From: Anaerorhabdus sp036636695
Lineage (GTDB): Bacteria; Bacillota_I; Bacilli_A; Erysipelotrichales; Erysipelotrichaceae
Strand: one strand, 5' to 3'
Assembly (NCBI RefSeq): GCF_036636695.1
Contig: NZ_JAVWNW010000001.1
Length of the DNA: 64,000 nucleotides
Part shown: positions 31,941 through 41,527 of the stretch, one piece after another
Position numbering within the stretch: position 1 is the first letter of the stretch
Layout: each line of letters starts with the position of its first letter
Made by a program: the position numbers and the translations under genes
The notes under the pieces: generated by a model
The model's input: the letters and a program-made list of their open reading frames with translations, nothing else
What the model was told of the DNA's origin: nothing
Databases searched by the model: none

Positions 31941-33605
31941 ATGAATACTGTAAAAATCTTTGCCCTTGGGGGACTAGATGAAGACGGAAAAAATATGTAC
32001 TGCGTGGAAGTCAATAATTCGATTTTCGTGATGGAAGCTGGATTAAAATATCCTGAAAACGAGCAGTTAGGAATCGAAATGATTATTCCGGACTTCAAAT
32101 ATTTGGTAGATAATGCGGATCGTGTAAAAGCAATCTTTATTAGTCATGGACATGATGATGTCATGGCAGCATTACCAAATTTATTAAAATTAATTAATGT
32201 TCCAATTTATACTGCGCCACTTACGGCGTCTATTTTGGAAAAACGCTTTAAAAAGGAAAATATTACAAATGCGAAAATCCATCGAATTCAAAGAAATGCG
32301 AATTTTAAAATTGATGGAATTAATATTCGTACTTTTGGTGTGACACAATCTATTGCGGATGGTTTTGGAATTGCGATAGAAACAGAAAAAGGATATGTTG
32401 TTTATACATCAGAGTTTATTATTGACTATGATACACAAAATGATGCTTTTAAAACTGATATTACACAATTTACTGATTTAAGTAAAAAAGGTGTTTTAGC
32501 ACTTCTTGCGGAATCTGTTGGATCTACACGTATTGGACATTCAGCACCACAACATCGAATTACATCGCTGATTGAACAAGAATTTGAAAATGCGGAAGGT
32601 AGAATTGTAATAACAATGTACCATCAAAATTTATACCGCATTATTGAAGTTATTGAACTTGCGAACAAATATGGTCGTAAAATTATGTTCTATGATGATG
32701 CTTTGCGAGAACTACTAAAAGATGTAGAAAACTTAGGTTATTATCATATACCAGCAGGATTGGAACTTCCAAAAAGTAAGTTTAATCAAGACTTAGAAAA
32801 CATCGTAGTACTGATTTCAGGAGACGGAGCTAATATCTTTAAACGTGTTCACAAAATTGCGATTAAGGAAGATGAGTTACTTGAATTCAGACCATCAGAT
32901 ACAATTATTATTGCCTCACCAGCTGTTCCAGGAACAGAACGTGAAGCAACTAAGATGGAGAATGATTTGTATAAAGAAGGTGCTCGTGTATGTGCGGTTG
33001 ATTCTAAACGTATGTTCTCGATGCATGCAGCTATTGAAGATTTAAAAATGATGATGTACCTATTGAAACCAAAATATTATATTCCTGTAAAAGGTGAATA
33101 TCGTCAACTTGTAGCGAATGCAAATATTGCATTGGATATGGGATATACAGCAGATAAGATTCTTGTATTAGACAATGGACAAATTGCTGAATTCCAAGAA
33201 GGAAGACTTACAAAGAGTAGCGATTTTATTAAACTTGAAGATGTATTTGTTGATGGAAAAGAAAACTTGGATGCAACAGGTATGGTTCTTAAAGATAGAG
33301 AAACGTTATCAACTGATGGTGCGATTGTTGTTGGTATTGTAATTAACCATAAGACAAAAGAAGTAATTGGTGGACCAGATATTCAAAGTCGTGGTGTCAT
33401 TTATTTAAAAGATGCTGATTATATCATGAAAGAAGTTGGAAATATTTTAGAAAACTGCATTAATGATGCAGTACGTGAAAATCGTTATGAAAACATGACT
33501 TGCCGTATGGAAGCTCGTGATCGTATTAGTAAATATGTATTAAAGGAAACAGGGAAAAAACCAATGATTTTGCCTGCTATTGTGGAAATTAATACTACTG
33601 AATAA
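31941..33605 (+). CDS. RNase J-like beta-CASP protein with degenerate active site
   Basis: A 554-residue metallo-beta-lactamase/beta-CASP protein with the whole RNase J layout, ending in the C-terminal domain (KETGKKPMILPAIVEI). Several metal-site residues are altered: HGHDDV (69-74) lacks the last His of HxHxDH; Gln136 replaces the His of the HSIPD motif; TSEF (156-159) replaces TGDF; Glu191 replaces the Asp of LSDS; PVKGEYR has Lys384 for His. B. subtilis RNase J2 is altered in two of the same places. This is probably a non-catalytic partner of another RNase J. Upstream of ftsK, as rnjB lies near spoIIIE. Confidence 0.8.
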   Translation: MNTVKIFALGGLDEDGKNMYCVEVNNSIFVMEAGLKYPENEQLGIEMIIPDFKYLVDNADRVKAIFISHGHDDVMAALPNLLKLINVPIYTAPLTASILEKRFKKENITNAKIHRIQRNANFKIDGINIRTFGVTQSIADGFGIAIETEKGYVVYTSEFIIDYDTQNDAFKTDITQFTDLSKKGVLALLAESVGSTRIGHSAPQHRITSLIEQEFENAEGRIVITMYHQNLYRIIEVIELANKYGRKIMFYDDALRELLKDVENLGYYHIPAGLELPKSKFNQDLENIVVLISGDGANIFKRVHKIAIKEDELLEFRPSDTIIIASPAVPGTEREATKMENDLYKEGARVCAVDSKRMFSMHAAIEDLKMMMYLLKPKYYIPVKGEYRQLVANANIALDMGYTADKILVLDNGQIAEFQEGRLTKSSDFIKLEDVFVDGKENLDATGMVLKDRETLSTDGAIVVGIVINHKTKEVIGGPDIQSRGVIYLKDADYIMKEVGNILENCINDAVRENRYENMTCRMEARDRISKYVLKETGKKPMILPAIVEINTTE

Positions 33606-33616
33606 GGAGGATATCA

Positions 33617-35872
33617 ATGGCTAAAGCAAAGGCAAAAAATAAAAAGAAAACAAAGAAACAGGAAGCTAAAGATCAAGAACTGTATATGTATATTCTTTCA
33701 ACGGCTAGTATCGTTGTAATATGCATTGCGTTATTTAAACTTGGTATAATTGGAATCTTTTTAAACAATGGCGTACGTTTCTTGTTTGGGGATTTCTATT
33801 ATGCTGCTTGTGTCATTGGGATAGTGCTTGCTGCTATTATTCTATTTCATAAGAAAAAGGGATATGTTGATGGCAAAACAATTGTTGCATCGCTTTGTAT
33901 TTTGATTGCTATTTTATTGTGGTCAGCTACTCTTGTTGGAAAAGATGTTGTTGGCATGGATGTTTTAAAAGGATTCCTTGCAAATACGCCTGAGTATTTT
34001 AAGACGAATGCTACACTGGCTGCTAATGGAGGGTTATTAGGTGCAATTCTGTATGCAGGTACTTCGGTGCTTATTGCACGAGAAGGCACGTGGATTCTAG
34101 CTATAGCGCTTCTCATCCTTGCGTTTATACTTATCCTATCATTAGATAGTTTTAAAGAAGCGGCAGCTTCGATTAAAAAGTTTTTTGAGGTCAGTAAATG
34201 GCGTGAAGATGATGATGAAGATGAGTATGAATACATTGAAGTTGAAGAGGAAGAGCCCATTGAAGAAATTACAAAACCAAAGTTAATTGGTTCATTGGAT
34301 AAAAATAAAAAGAAATCAATCTTTGTAGATGTTGAAAATGATGGAACAAATGAAGTTATGGAAGAGGAAGAAGTTATTGCGCCAAAAGCGAGCATTCCTA
34401 CAAGTCCTTCGGCTGTAACATCTAATATAAGTTCATCAGGGAGTAGGAAAGCATATCGCTTACCACCACTTTCATTGCTTCAACCTGTTGGACCTCGTCA
34501 GCGTAGTAATTTGAATCAAGTTGCAGCGAATGAAAAAGGTGAACGCTTAATTGAAATTTTAGGTAACTTTGACATTGATGCGGAACTTATTGCTACACAT
34601 ATTGGTCCTGCAGTAACTAAATTTGAGGTTAAACCAGATTCAAATGTTAAAGTAAGCAAGATTAACAGTGTATCGGATAACATAAAGATGGAATTAGCAG
34701 CACGTGATATACGTATTGAGGCTCCAATTCCAGGAAGAAATGCTGTTGGAATTGAAATTCCTAATGTGGAACCTACAGCAGTACGGATGATAGAACTTAT
34801 TAAAGCTGTGCCTAATGATCTTAAAGAGGTTAAGACTCTATTTGTTTTAGGGAAAGATTTAATGGGGAAACCTGTCTATTGTAATCTACATAAAATGCCT
34901 CACTTATTAATTGCAGGGGCTACAGGTTCTGGTAAATCGGTATGTATGAATACAATTATTACTTCATTCTTACTTCGTACTACACCAGAGGAAGTTAAAC
35001 TCTTATTAATTGATCCAAAAAAAGTTGAATTTACACCTTATCAAAAGATACCACACTTAATTGGACCGGTAATTAGTGATGCTGCGGAAGCATCAAGAGC
35101 ACTAAAAGTTGTTGTGTTAATGATGGAAGAACGCTATGAAATCTTCTCACGTACACAAGTTAGAAATATTGATAGTTATAATGAAAAGATTCGTCAGTTT
35201 CCTGATGAAAAGCTTAAGGCAATGCCATATATCGTTGTTATTATTGATGAACTTGCAGATTTGATGGCTATTGCAGGTAAAGAAGTTGAAATGAGTATTC
35301 AACGTATTACACAATTAGCGCGTGCTGCAGGTATTCATTTGATTGTAGCGACACAACGTCCAAGTACAGATGTAATTACAGGAATTATTAAAGCTAATAT
35401 TCCTTCAAGAATTGCATTTAGTGTTTCCAGTGGAATTGATTCTAGAACAATTTTAGATCATATTGGAGCAGAACGCTTGCTTGGTAATGGTGATATGTTG
35501 TATCTTCCTATTGGAGAGCCTTCAGCTATTCGTCTACAAGGAGTTTATGTTACTGATGATGAAGTCCACAAAATTGCGGAATTCTGTTCATCTCAAGATA
35601 TACCACACTTCGAAGATGCATTTATTCGATTGGAGGGTGTTGATAACAATGAATCAACAGCTGTCTTGAAAATTGAAGATGATCCGATGTATGATGAAGT
35701 TAAGGAATATGTTATAGATTCTCAAAAGGCTTCAACATCATTATTACAGCGTCGATTTGGTATTGGTTATAATCGAGCTGCAAGAATGATAGATGTCCTT
35801 GAGGAAAGAGGAATTATTGGACCTGCACAAGGGTCAAAACCACGTGATGTATACATCAAAAGAGAGGATTAA
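33617..35872 (+). CDS. ftsK: DNA translocase FtsK/SpoIIIE
   Basis: Membrane-anchored DNA pump for chromosome segregation at the septum, 751 residues. A Lys-rich cytoplasmic start is followed by about four membrane helices (25-180), an acidic linker (residues about 195-260), then the motor: Walker A GATGSGKSVCMN, Walker B YIVVIIDELADLM, and LARAAGIHLIVATQRPS. The C-terminal gamma winged helix (STSLLQRRFGIGYNRAARM) reads polarity sequences. It starts 11 bases after the RNase J-like gene behind an AAGGAGG site. Confidence 0.96.
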   Translation: MAKAKAKNKKKTKKQEAKDQELYMYILSTASIVVICIALFKLGIIGIFLNNGVRFLFGDFYYAACVIGIVLAAIILFHKKKGYVDGKTIVASLCILIAILLWSATLVGKDVVGMDVLKGFLANTPEYFKTNATLAANGGLLGAILYAGTSVLIAREGTWILAIALLILAFILILSLDSFKEAAASIKKFFEVSKWREDDDEDEYEYIEVEEEEPIEEITKPKLIGSLDKNKKKSIFVDVENDGTNEVMEEEEVIAPKASIPTSPSAVTSNISSSGSRKAYRLPPLSLLQPVGPRQRSNLNQVAANEKGERLIEILGNFDIDAELIATHIGPAVTKFEVKPDSNVKVSKINSVSDNIKMELAARDIRIEAPIPGRNAVGIEIPNVEPTAVRMIELIKAVPNDLKEVKTLFVLGKDLMGKPVYCNLHKMPHLLIAGATGSGKSVCMNTIITSFLLRTTPEEVKLLLIDPKKVEFTPYQKIPHLIGPVISDAAEASRALKVVVLMMEERYEIFSRTQVRNIDSYNEKIRQFPDEKLKAMPYIVVIIDELADLMAIAGKEVEMSIQRITQLARAAGIHLIVATQRPSTDVITGIIKANIPSRIAFSVSSGIDSRTILDHIGAERLLGNGDMLYLPIGEPSAIRLQGVYVTDDEVHKIAEFCSSQDIPHFEDAFIRLEGVDNNESTAVLKIEDDPMYDEVKEYVIDSQKASTSLLQRRFGIGYNRAARMIDVLEERGIIGPAQGSKPRDVYIKRED

Positions 35873-35875
35873 TTT

Positions 35876-37375
35876 ATGAATGATGCACTAAAAATTATTA
35901 CTGATGAATCACTAACGTATAATCAACAACTTGTACAATTGGCAAAAGTTGGTGAAAACACTGACCATACAATTGTAATTAGTCCTGAATTAAAAAAAGC
36001 AAAAAAAGATGGAATTATTTGTGACTTAGGTGAAGGTAATGCACCTTTTAGACCACGTTATATTTGTCCAGATTATTCAATCTTAATGAAAAAAGGTAGC
36101 CAATTCTTAGGACTACCAAAACCTAAAGATATTTGGGAAGCTTGTAATGATTTATTAATTATGTATAAGCATGTTCCTTCAATCACAACTTTTCCTGTGT
36201 ATTTAGGAGATTTAGATACTTTACTAGAACCATTTGTAAAGAAAGTGTCTAGGGAAGAAGCTAAAAAGTGTTTACGTTTATTCTTAACACATATCGATCG
36301 TACTTTAACAGATTCATTTGTACATGCAGATATTGGGCCTAAAGATTCAATTACAGGAAGATTACTTCTTGAATTGACTGAAGAAATGCAACTTGCAATT
36401 CCTAACTTAACACTTAAATATGATCCTAAACTTACAAGTGATGAATTTGCGAAGTTATGTGCGCAATGTATGATGAAGACAGCAAAACCTTCATTTGCAA
36501 ACTATCGTATGTATGTAGCAGATTGGGGTAAAGATTTTGCGATTGCTTCTTGTTATAACGGTCTTAAATTGGGCGGTGGAGGATTTACTTTACCTCGTTT
36601 AAGAATGTATGAAATGGCAAAGAAAGCAAAATCACCTGAACAATTCTTGAAAGAAACATTACCATATTATACAAAAATGATTTTAAAAATGATGGATGAT
36701 AGAATTGCTTTTATTGTTGAAACAAGTAGTTTCTTTAAGTCTAATTTCTTAGTTACTGAAGGATTTGTACAACTAGATAATTTCACTGGAATGGTAGGAA
36801 TGGTTGGTCTTGCTGAATGTGTAAATCAATTACTAAAAATCAAAGATCCTGCAGAAGGATATGGTAATAATGAAGTAGCTGATAAATTAGGTATCAAGAT
36901 TATGGATAAACTTGAAAAGTTAGTTGCTGCTCATAAGGCTAAATATGCAAAAGCATTTAATCATCGTTATCGTTTACATGCACAAGTAGGTATTGATAGT
37001 GATGGTAGAGAAAATTCTCCAGGTGTTCGTATCCCTATTGGTTGTGAACCACAAATGGTTGAACAAATTCAACATGCATGTCAATTCCACAAATACTTCC
37101 CAACAGGAGTGGGTGATATCTTTAAATTTGAAGATACTTGGACAAAGACTCCAGATGCTTTAGTAGATGTTATTCGTGGTGCATTAGGTAATGGTATGCG
37201 TTATTTCTCTGGATATCTTGCAAATAATGATGTAGTACGTGTTACCGGATACTTAGTTAAAAAGAGTGAACTTGAAAAATTGGATAAAGGTGAACAATCT
37301 CTTAACAATGTTTCAGTTTTTGGTAAAGGTGCTCGTGATTTTTCAAACGCATTGGATCGTAAAATCAATAAATAA
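35876..37375 (+). CDS. YjjI-family glycyl radical enzyme, function unknown
   Basis: A 499-residue protein similar to E. coli YjjI. The glycyl radical enzyme marks are present: a candidate catalytic cysteine Cys226 in IASCYNGLKLGGGGF and, near the C-terminus, RVTGYLVKK with Gly458 as the predicted radical site, both in the expected order. The enzyme would need a radical SAM activase (YjjW type), but none lies beside it, and the reaction is unknown. It starts three bases after ftsK and is probably cotranscribed. The ferredoxin encoded at 26.6 kb could supply electrons to an activase, which is speculation. Confidence 0.72.
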   Translation: MNDALKIITDESLTYNQQLVQLAKVGENTDHTIVISPELKKAKKDGIICDLGEGNAPFRPRYICPDYSILMKKGSQFLGLPKPKDIWEACNDLLIMYKHVPSITTFPVYLGDLDTLLEPFVKKVSREEAKKCLRLFLTHIDRTLTDSFVHADIGPKDSITGRLLLELTEEMQLAIPNLTLKYDPKLTSDEFAKLCAQCMMKTAKPSFANYRMYVADWGKDFAIASCYNGLKLGGGGFTLPRLRMYEMAKKAKSPEQFLKETLPYYTKMILKMMDDRIAFIVETSSFFKSNFLVTEGFVQLDNFTGMVGMVGLAECVNQLLKIKDPAEGYGNNEVADKLGIKIMDKLEKLVAAHKAKYAKAFNHRYRLHAQVGIDSDGRENSPGVRIPIGCEPQMVEQIQHACQFHKYFPTGVGDIFKFEDTWTKTPDALVDVIRGALGNGMRYFSGYLANNDVVRVTGYLVKKSELEKLDKGEQSLNNVSVFGKGARDFSNALDRKINK

Positions 37376-37381
37376 AAATAG

Positions 37382-37411
37382 AGACAACTTCATAAAGAGG
37401 TTGTCTTTTTA
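37382..37411 (+). terminator. Terminator after the glycyl radical enzyme gene
   Basis: Stem AGACAACTT / AGGTTGTCT (one G-U pair) with a T-run after it. Confidence 0.75.
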
Positions 37412-37533
37412 ATTTTGGAATATTTTTTAGAACGTTAGAATACAGTTTTTCATGATGTAAATAGTATTCAATATTATGTCATTTATAGATAGATAAAACA
37501 TACGGAATTAAAGAAACAAAATGTAAAAAAACC

Positions 37534-37568
37534 TTGTAACAAAAGCCTTTTTCTTTCATTGGTTACAA
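37534..37568 (+). repeat. Inverted repeat upstream of the BMP transporter gene
   Basis: TTGTAAC (37534-37540) and GTTACAA (37562-37568) face each other across 21 bases, just left of a TATAAT-like box (37569-37574). It could be an operator for purine or nucleoside control. The rest of the 273-base gap between genes shows no recognisable riboswitch. Confidence 0.4.
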
Positions 37569-37579
37569 TATAATGTTAT

Positions 37580-37608
37580 TTGACAATTACGTCTATACGC
37601 GGTAAAAT
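37580..37608 (+). promoter_or_regulatory. Promoter of the BMP lipoprotein gene
   Basis: Consensus TTGACA (37580-37585), a 17-base spacer, and TAAAAT (37603-37608), about 40 bases before the start codon. Confidence 0.75.
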
Positions 37609-37648
37609 TTTGAATAGGCAGATAGCCAAACAAAACGGAGGAAAAGAA

Positions 37649-38731
37649 ATGAAGAAAGTTTTAAAAAGTGCTTTAGCTCTTCTTCTTGCAGGAGCTCTTG
37701 TAGCTGGATGTTCATCAAAACCAGCTCCAACTGAAACACCTGCAGCTACAGATGGAGGGGCAACAGCTGGAACTTGCCCAGTTAAAATTGGTCTAGTTAC
37801 AGATACTGGTGGAGTTGATGACAAATCATTCAACCAATCAGCTTGGGAAGGTTTAGTTAAATTCCAAACTGAAGCAGGACTTGACGCATCATGTATCAAA
37901 TATTTACAATCAACTGCAGATTCTGATTACATTCCTAACTTATCAACATTCGCTGATGAAGATTACGATTTAATCATTGCTGTAGGATACTTATTCCAAG
38001 AAGCTATCGATACAGTTTCTGCTAACTATCCAGACAAGAATTTCTTATTCATCGATTCAGTTTCTGAACAAGCAAACGTTGAAAGTGCTGTTTACAATGC
38101 TGAACAAGGATCTTTCCTTGTAGGTGTTGCTGCAGGTCTTGAAGCAAAAGCTAACGGTTCTAACGTTGTTGGTTTCGTTGGTGGTATGGAAGGACCATTA
38201 ATTGGTGCATTCCAAGCAGGTTATGAACAAGGTGTTCTTGCTGCTAACCCTGAAGCTACTATCATGGTAGACTATGCTGATTCATTCAGCGATGATTCAA
38301 AAGGTCAAACACTTGCTGTTAAACAATATGACGCAGGTGCAACTGTAATTTACCAAGCTGCAGGTGCTGCTGGTAATGGTGTTATTAAAGAAGCTAAAGA
38401 ACGTGGTGACGTTTGGGCTATCGGTGTAGATAAAGACCAATACAATGACGGAACAATTGATGGAGGAAAATCTGTAATTCTTACTTCAATGATCAAACGT
38501 GTTGATATCTCTACATATACTGCTGCAAAAGCAATCCTTGATGGATCTTTCGCTGGTGGAACTGTTGTATTCAACCTTGAAAACGATGGTGTAGGTGCTG
38601 AATTATCTTCAGGACGTAACTTATCTGATGAAACAATCACTGTAATTAATGATTATGCTACAAAAATTAAATCAGGTGAAATCGTAGTTGATGCTGTTCC
38701 TACAATCCCTAACGGCGGAACAAACAAATAA
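37649..38731 (+). CDS. BMP-family nucleoside-binding lipoprotein
   Basis: Extracellular substrate-binding lipoprotein of a nucleoside ABC transporter, 360 residues. The signal peptide ends in the lipobox LVAGC with Cys21 the lipidation site, then a Pro/Thr/Ala-rich linker. The mature part starts KIGLVTDTGGVDDKSFNQSA, typical of basic membrane protein (PnrA/NupN) proteins, with YLFQEAID and IGVDKDQYNDG further on. ATG 37649 follows a CGGAGGA site; the longer frame from 37580 would read through the promoter. A terminator after it may make the lipoprotein more abundant than the transporter body. Confidence 0.9.
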   Translation: MKKVLKSALALLLAGALVAGCSSKPAPTETPAATDGGATAGTCPVKIGLVTDTGGVDDKSFNQSAWEGLVKFQTEAGLDASCIKYLQSTADSDYIPNLSTFADEDYDLIIAVGYLFQEAIDTVSANYPDKNFLFIDSVSEQANVESAVYNAEQGSFLVGVAAGLEAKANGSNVVGFVGGMEGPLIGAFQAGYEQGVLAANPEATIMVDYADSFSDDSKGQTLAVKQYDAGATVIYQAAGAAGNGVIKEAKERGDVWAIGVDKDQYNDGTIDGGKSVILTSMIKRVDISTYTAAKAILDGSFAGGTVVFNLENDGVGAELSSGRNLSDETITVINDYATKIKSGEIVVDAVPTIPNGGTNK

Positions 38732-38746
38732 TTGAATTTCAAAATT

Positions 38747-38777
38747 AGAAGTACTTGTAAAAGTGCTTCTTTTTTTG
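38747..38777 (+). terminator. Terminator/attenuator after the BMP gene
   Basis: Stem AGAAGTACTT / AAGTGCTTCT (one G-T wobble) with loop GTAA and a T-run. A TATAAT box (38833-38838) follows before the ATPase gene. Confidence 0.8.
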
Positions 38778-38883
38778 TGATTTTACAATAAAAAATCATC
38801 AATTTGGGTTTTTATCTTAAGATGAATAATGGTATAATGTTGCTAGATTGCAAGGGCTTTCCTTGCTAGTAAGGGGTACCAAT

Positions 38884-40419
38884 ATGGATTATGCAATAGA
38901 AATGCTAAACATAACTAAGGACTTCCCTGGCATACGTGCAAATGATAATGTAACACTCCAAGTTGAACGTGGAACAATACATGCACTATTAGGGGAAAAT
39001 GGGGCTGGTAAATCAACATTGATGTCGATTCTCTTTGGTTTGTATGAACCAACTGAAGGAATAATTAAAGTTAACGGCAAAGAAGTAAAAATATCAAACC
39101 CAAATGTTGCGAACGATTTAGGAATTGGGATGGTGCATCAGCACTTTAAACTAGTTCATAACTTCACCGTAACAGAAAATATAATTTTGGGGATTGAACC
39201 TAAAACAAAAATTGGAACAGTAGATACTAAAAATACATCTAAACGTATTAAAGAATTATCTGAAAAATACGGACTAGAAGTTGATCCAAAACAAAAAATT
39301 GAAGACATTACAGTGGGTATGCAACAACGTGTAGAAATTTTGAAAATGTTGTATCGTAATGCTGATATATTGATTTTTGATGAACCTACTGCAGTGTTAA
39401 CACCGCAAGAAATTGAAGAGTTAATTCAAATTATGAAAAATCTTGCAGCTGAAGGTAAAACAATTATACTTATTACACATAAGCTTAAAGAAATTAAGGC
39501 TGTTGCGGATAAATGTACTGTACTACGTAGAGGTAAATTTATTGCTGAAGTTGTTGTAAAAGATACTTCAGAAAAAGAAATGGCTGAAATGATGGTTGGA
39601 CGTGAAGTAGACTTTAGAATTCATAAGCCAGCTATTGAAATTGGTCCCAAAGTATTAGAACTACAAGATATTTGTGTTAAGAATAATCGTGGTACACGTG
39701 CTGTTGAAAACTTCTCTTTATCTGTGCATGCTGGAGAAATTGTGGGTATTGCAGGTATTGATGGTAATGGTCAAACTGAACTTGTTGAAGCAATTACTGG
39801 TTTAGTATCCATGCAATCGGGGAAAATAATTCTCAATGGTAAAGATGTAACAGGATTTTCAATTAAAAAGAAAATTGATTCAGGAATTGGGCATGTTCCA
39901 GAAGATCGTCATAAACATGGATTAATTCTTGATTTCAAATTAAAAGAGAATTTTATCATTCATGGATATAACTCTACTGATTTTAGTAAAAATGGAATTC
40001 TTCAATTTAAGAAAATTGATGAATATGCTGATAAATTAATTAATGAATTTGATGTACGTAGCGGACAAGGTAAAGAAACGATAACGCGTTCAATGTCGGG
40101 TGGAAACCAACAAAAAGCAATTATTGCTCGTGAGATTGACCGTAGTCCAGATTTATTAATTGTTGTTCAACCAACGCGTGGATTAGATGTTGGGGCAATT
40201 GAATATATTCATGGTCGTATAGTAAATGAAAGAAATTCAGGTAAAGCTGTGTTACTTGTATCCTTTGAACTTGATGAAGTCTTGGGGTTAAGTGATCGTA
40301 TCGCTGTTATGTATAATGGTGGTATTACAGGAATTGTTAATGCAAAAGATACGGATGAAAAACAATTAGGCTTGATGATGGCAGGCTCTAAAATTGAGGG
40401 GGTATTGGATCATGAATAG
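38884..40419 (+). CDS. Nucleoside ABC transporter ATPase, two-domain (NupO-like)
   Basis: Cytoplasmic ATPase with two ABC domains in one chain, 511 residues, as in sugar (RbsA) and nucleoside transporters. The first domain has Walker A GENGAGKSTLM and signature VGMQQRVEI; the second has the altered Walker A GIDGNGQTELV and signature MSGGNQQKAI, the normal asymmetry of the family. ATG 38884 follows AAGGGG and starts the typical MDYAIEMLNITKDFPG. It serves the BMP lipoprotein before it and the two permeases after it. Confidence 0.92.
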   Translation: MDYAIEMLNITKDFPGIRANDNVTLQVERGTIHALLGENGAGKSTLMSILFGLYEPTEGIIKVNGKEVKISNPNVANDLGIGMVHQHFKLVHNFTVTENIILGIEPKTKIGTVDTKNTSKRIKELSEKYGLEVDPKQKIEDITVGMQQRVEILKMLYRNADILIFDEPTAVLTPQEIEELIQIMKNLAAEGKTIILITHKLKEIKAVADKCTVLRRGKFIAEVVVKDTSEKEMAEMMVGREVDFRIHKPAIEIGPKVLELQDICVKNNRGTRAVENFSLSVHAGEIVGIAGIDGNGQTELVEAITGLVSMQSGKIILNGKDVTGFSIKKKIDSGIGHVPEDRHKHGLILDFKLKENFIIHGYNSTDFSKNGILQFKKIDEYADKLINEFDVRSGQGKETITRSMSGGNQQKAIIAREIDRSPDLLIVVQPTRGLDVGAIEYIHGRIVNERNSGKAVLLVSFELDEVLGLSDRIAVMYNGGITGIVNAKDTDEKQLGLMMAGSKIEGVLDHE

Positions 40420-41527
40420 GAAATATGACAAAATCTTAGTCCCTGTGATTGCGATATTTCTTGGAATTTTAGTAGGGATGTTAATCTTGCTTATTTCTGG
40501 TAAAGATGTATCAACATTGTTTGCTGGATTAATTAAAGGTTTAACTGGAATTGATATGTTAAAAGCTGGTTCTACAGTTAATTTACGTTATCCAGGTGAA
40601 TTTTTAGTAAGTACAATGCCAATTATTTTAACAGGTTTGTCTGTTGGGTTTGCATATCGTACGGGTATGTTCAACATTGGATGTGAAGGACAAGTTATTG
40701 TAGGTAGTTTAGCAAGTTGTATAATTGCAATTTCTGTTCCAATGCCAAATGGTATTGCGCCAATTATATGTGTACTATTTGGTGGACTAGCAGGTGCTTG
40801 TTGGGCATTTATTCCAGGTATCTTAAAATCTAAGTTTAATATATCAGAAGTTGTTACAGGAATTATGTTGAACTATACTGCGCTTTATGGAGCAAACTAT
40901 TTCTTACGTGCGCTTCCAGGATCTTCTCCTCAAAGAACAGTTAACATTCCTGCAAATGCAATGCTTGGTAGTGAGTTCTTCAAACAACTCACAAACAATA
41001 GCCGTTTACACTGGGGATTTGTTATTGTAATTATTGCAATTATTGCATATTGGTTCATTATTGAAAAAACATCATTTGGATACTCATTACGTGCAACTGG
41101 ATTTAATAAAGAGGGTGCTCGTTATGCAGGTATCAGAGTAAATAAAAGTATTATTTTATCAATTATGATTTCTGGTTTTCTTGCAGGGCTTGCAGGTGCT
41201 ATCGTTGTACAAGGTACATTCGGATATGGCCGTGTAATGGTTGCGATGGATAACTATGGTTTTGATGGAATTGCAGTTGCTTTAGTTGGAGGATGTAATG
41301 CCATTGGTATTATGCTTGCAGGTATGCTTTTTGGACTATTAAAAGTTGCTCAACCATTATTACAAACATATGGTGTACCAAAAGAAATTGGAGATATTAT
41401 TTCTAGTTCGATTGTATTCTTCGTTGCATTACAATATGCAATTCAACTTGTTATTTTGAAATTAAAAGCACGAAAACCTAAAAAGAAAGATCCTAGCTTA
41501 GCCATGCAAGGAGGTGATTCGAAATGA
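40412..41527 (+). CDS. Nucleoside ABC transporter permease (NupP-like)
   Basis: Membrane permease of 371 residues with about nine hydrophobic segments, branched-chain/RbsC type. Family regions include YRTGMFNIGCEGQ and GYSLRATGFNKEGARYAGI, the cytoplasmic loop that contacts the ATPase. ATG 40412 follows a GAGGGGG site inside the end of the ATPase gene. The C-terminus is Lys-rich. It pairs with the next permease to form the channel. Confidence 0.9.
   Translation: MNRKYDKILVPVIAIFLGILVGMLILLISGKDVSTLFAGLIKGLTGIDMLKAGSTVNLRYPGEFLVSTMPIILTGLSVGFAYRTGMFNIGCEGQVIVGSLASCIIAISVPMPNGIAPIICVLFGGLAGACWAFIPGILKSKFNISEVVTGIMLNYTALYGANYFLRALPGSSPQRTVNIPANAMLGSEFFKQLTNNSRLHWGFVIVIIAIIAYWFIIEKTSFGYSLRATGFNKEGARYAGIRVNKSIILSIMISGFLAGLAGAIVVQGTFGYGRVMVAMDNYGFDGIAVALVGGCNAIGIMLAGMLFGLLKVAQPLLQTYGVPKEIGDIISSSIVFFVALQYAIQLVILKLKARKPKKKDPSLAMQGGDSK

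Noticed and set aside
33847..34395. 182-residue minus-strand reading frame inside ftsK
   Set aside because: It is serine-rich shadow coding opposite the acidic linker of ftsK, with no ribosome site and no family resemblance.
37376..37648. Purine riboswitch before the BMP transporter gene
   Set aside because: The conserved purine-aptamer sequence and its three-stem pattern are not visible; only a promoter and an inverted repeat were found.
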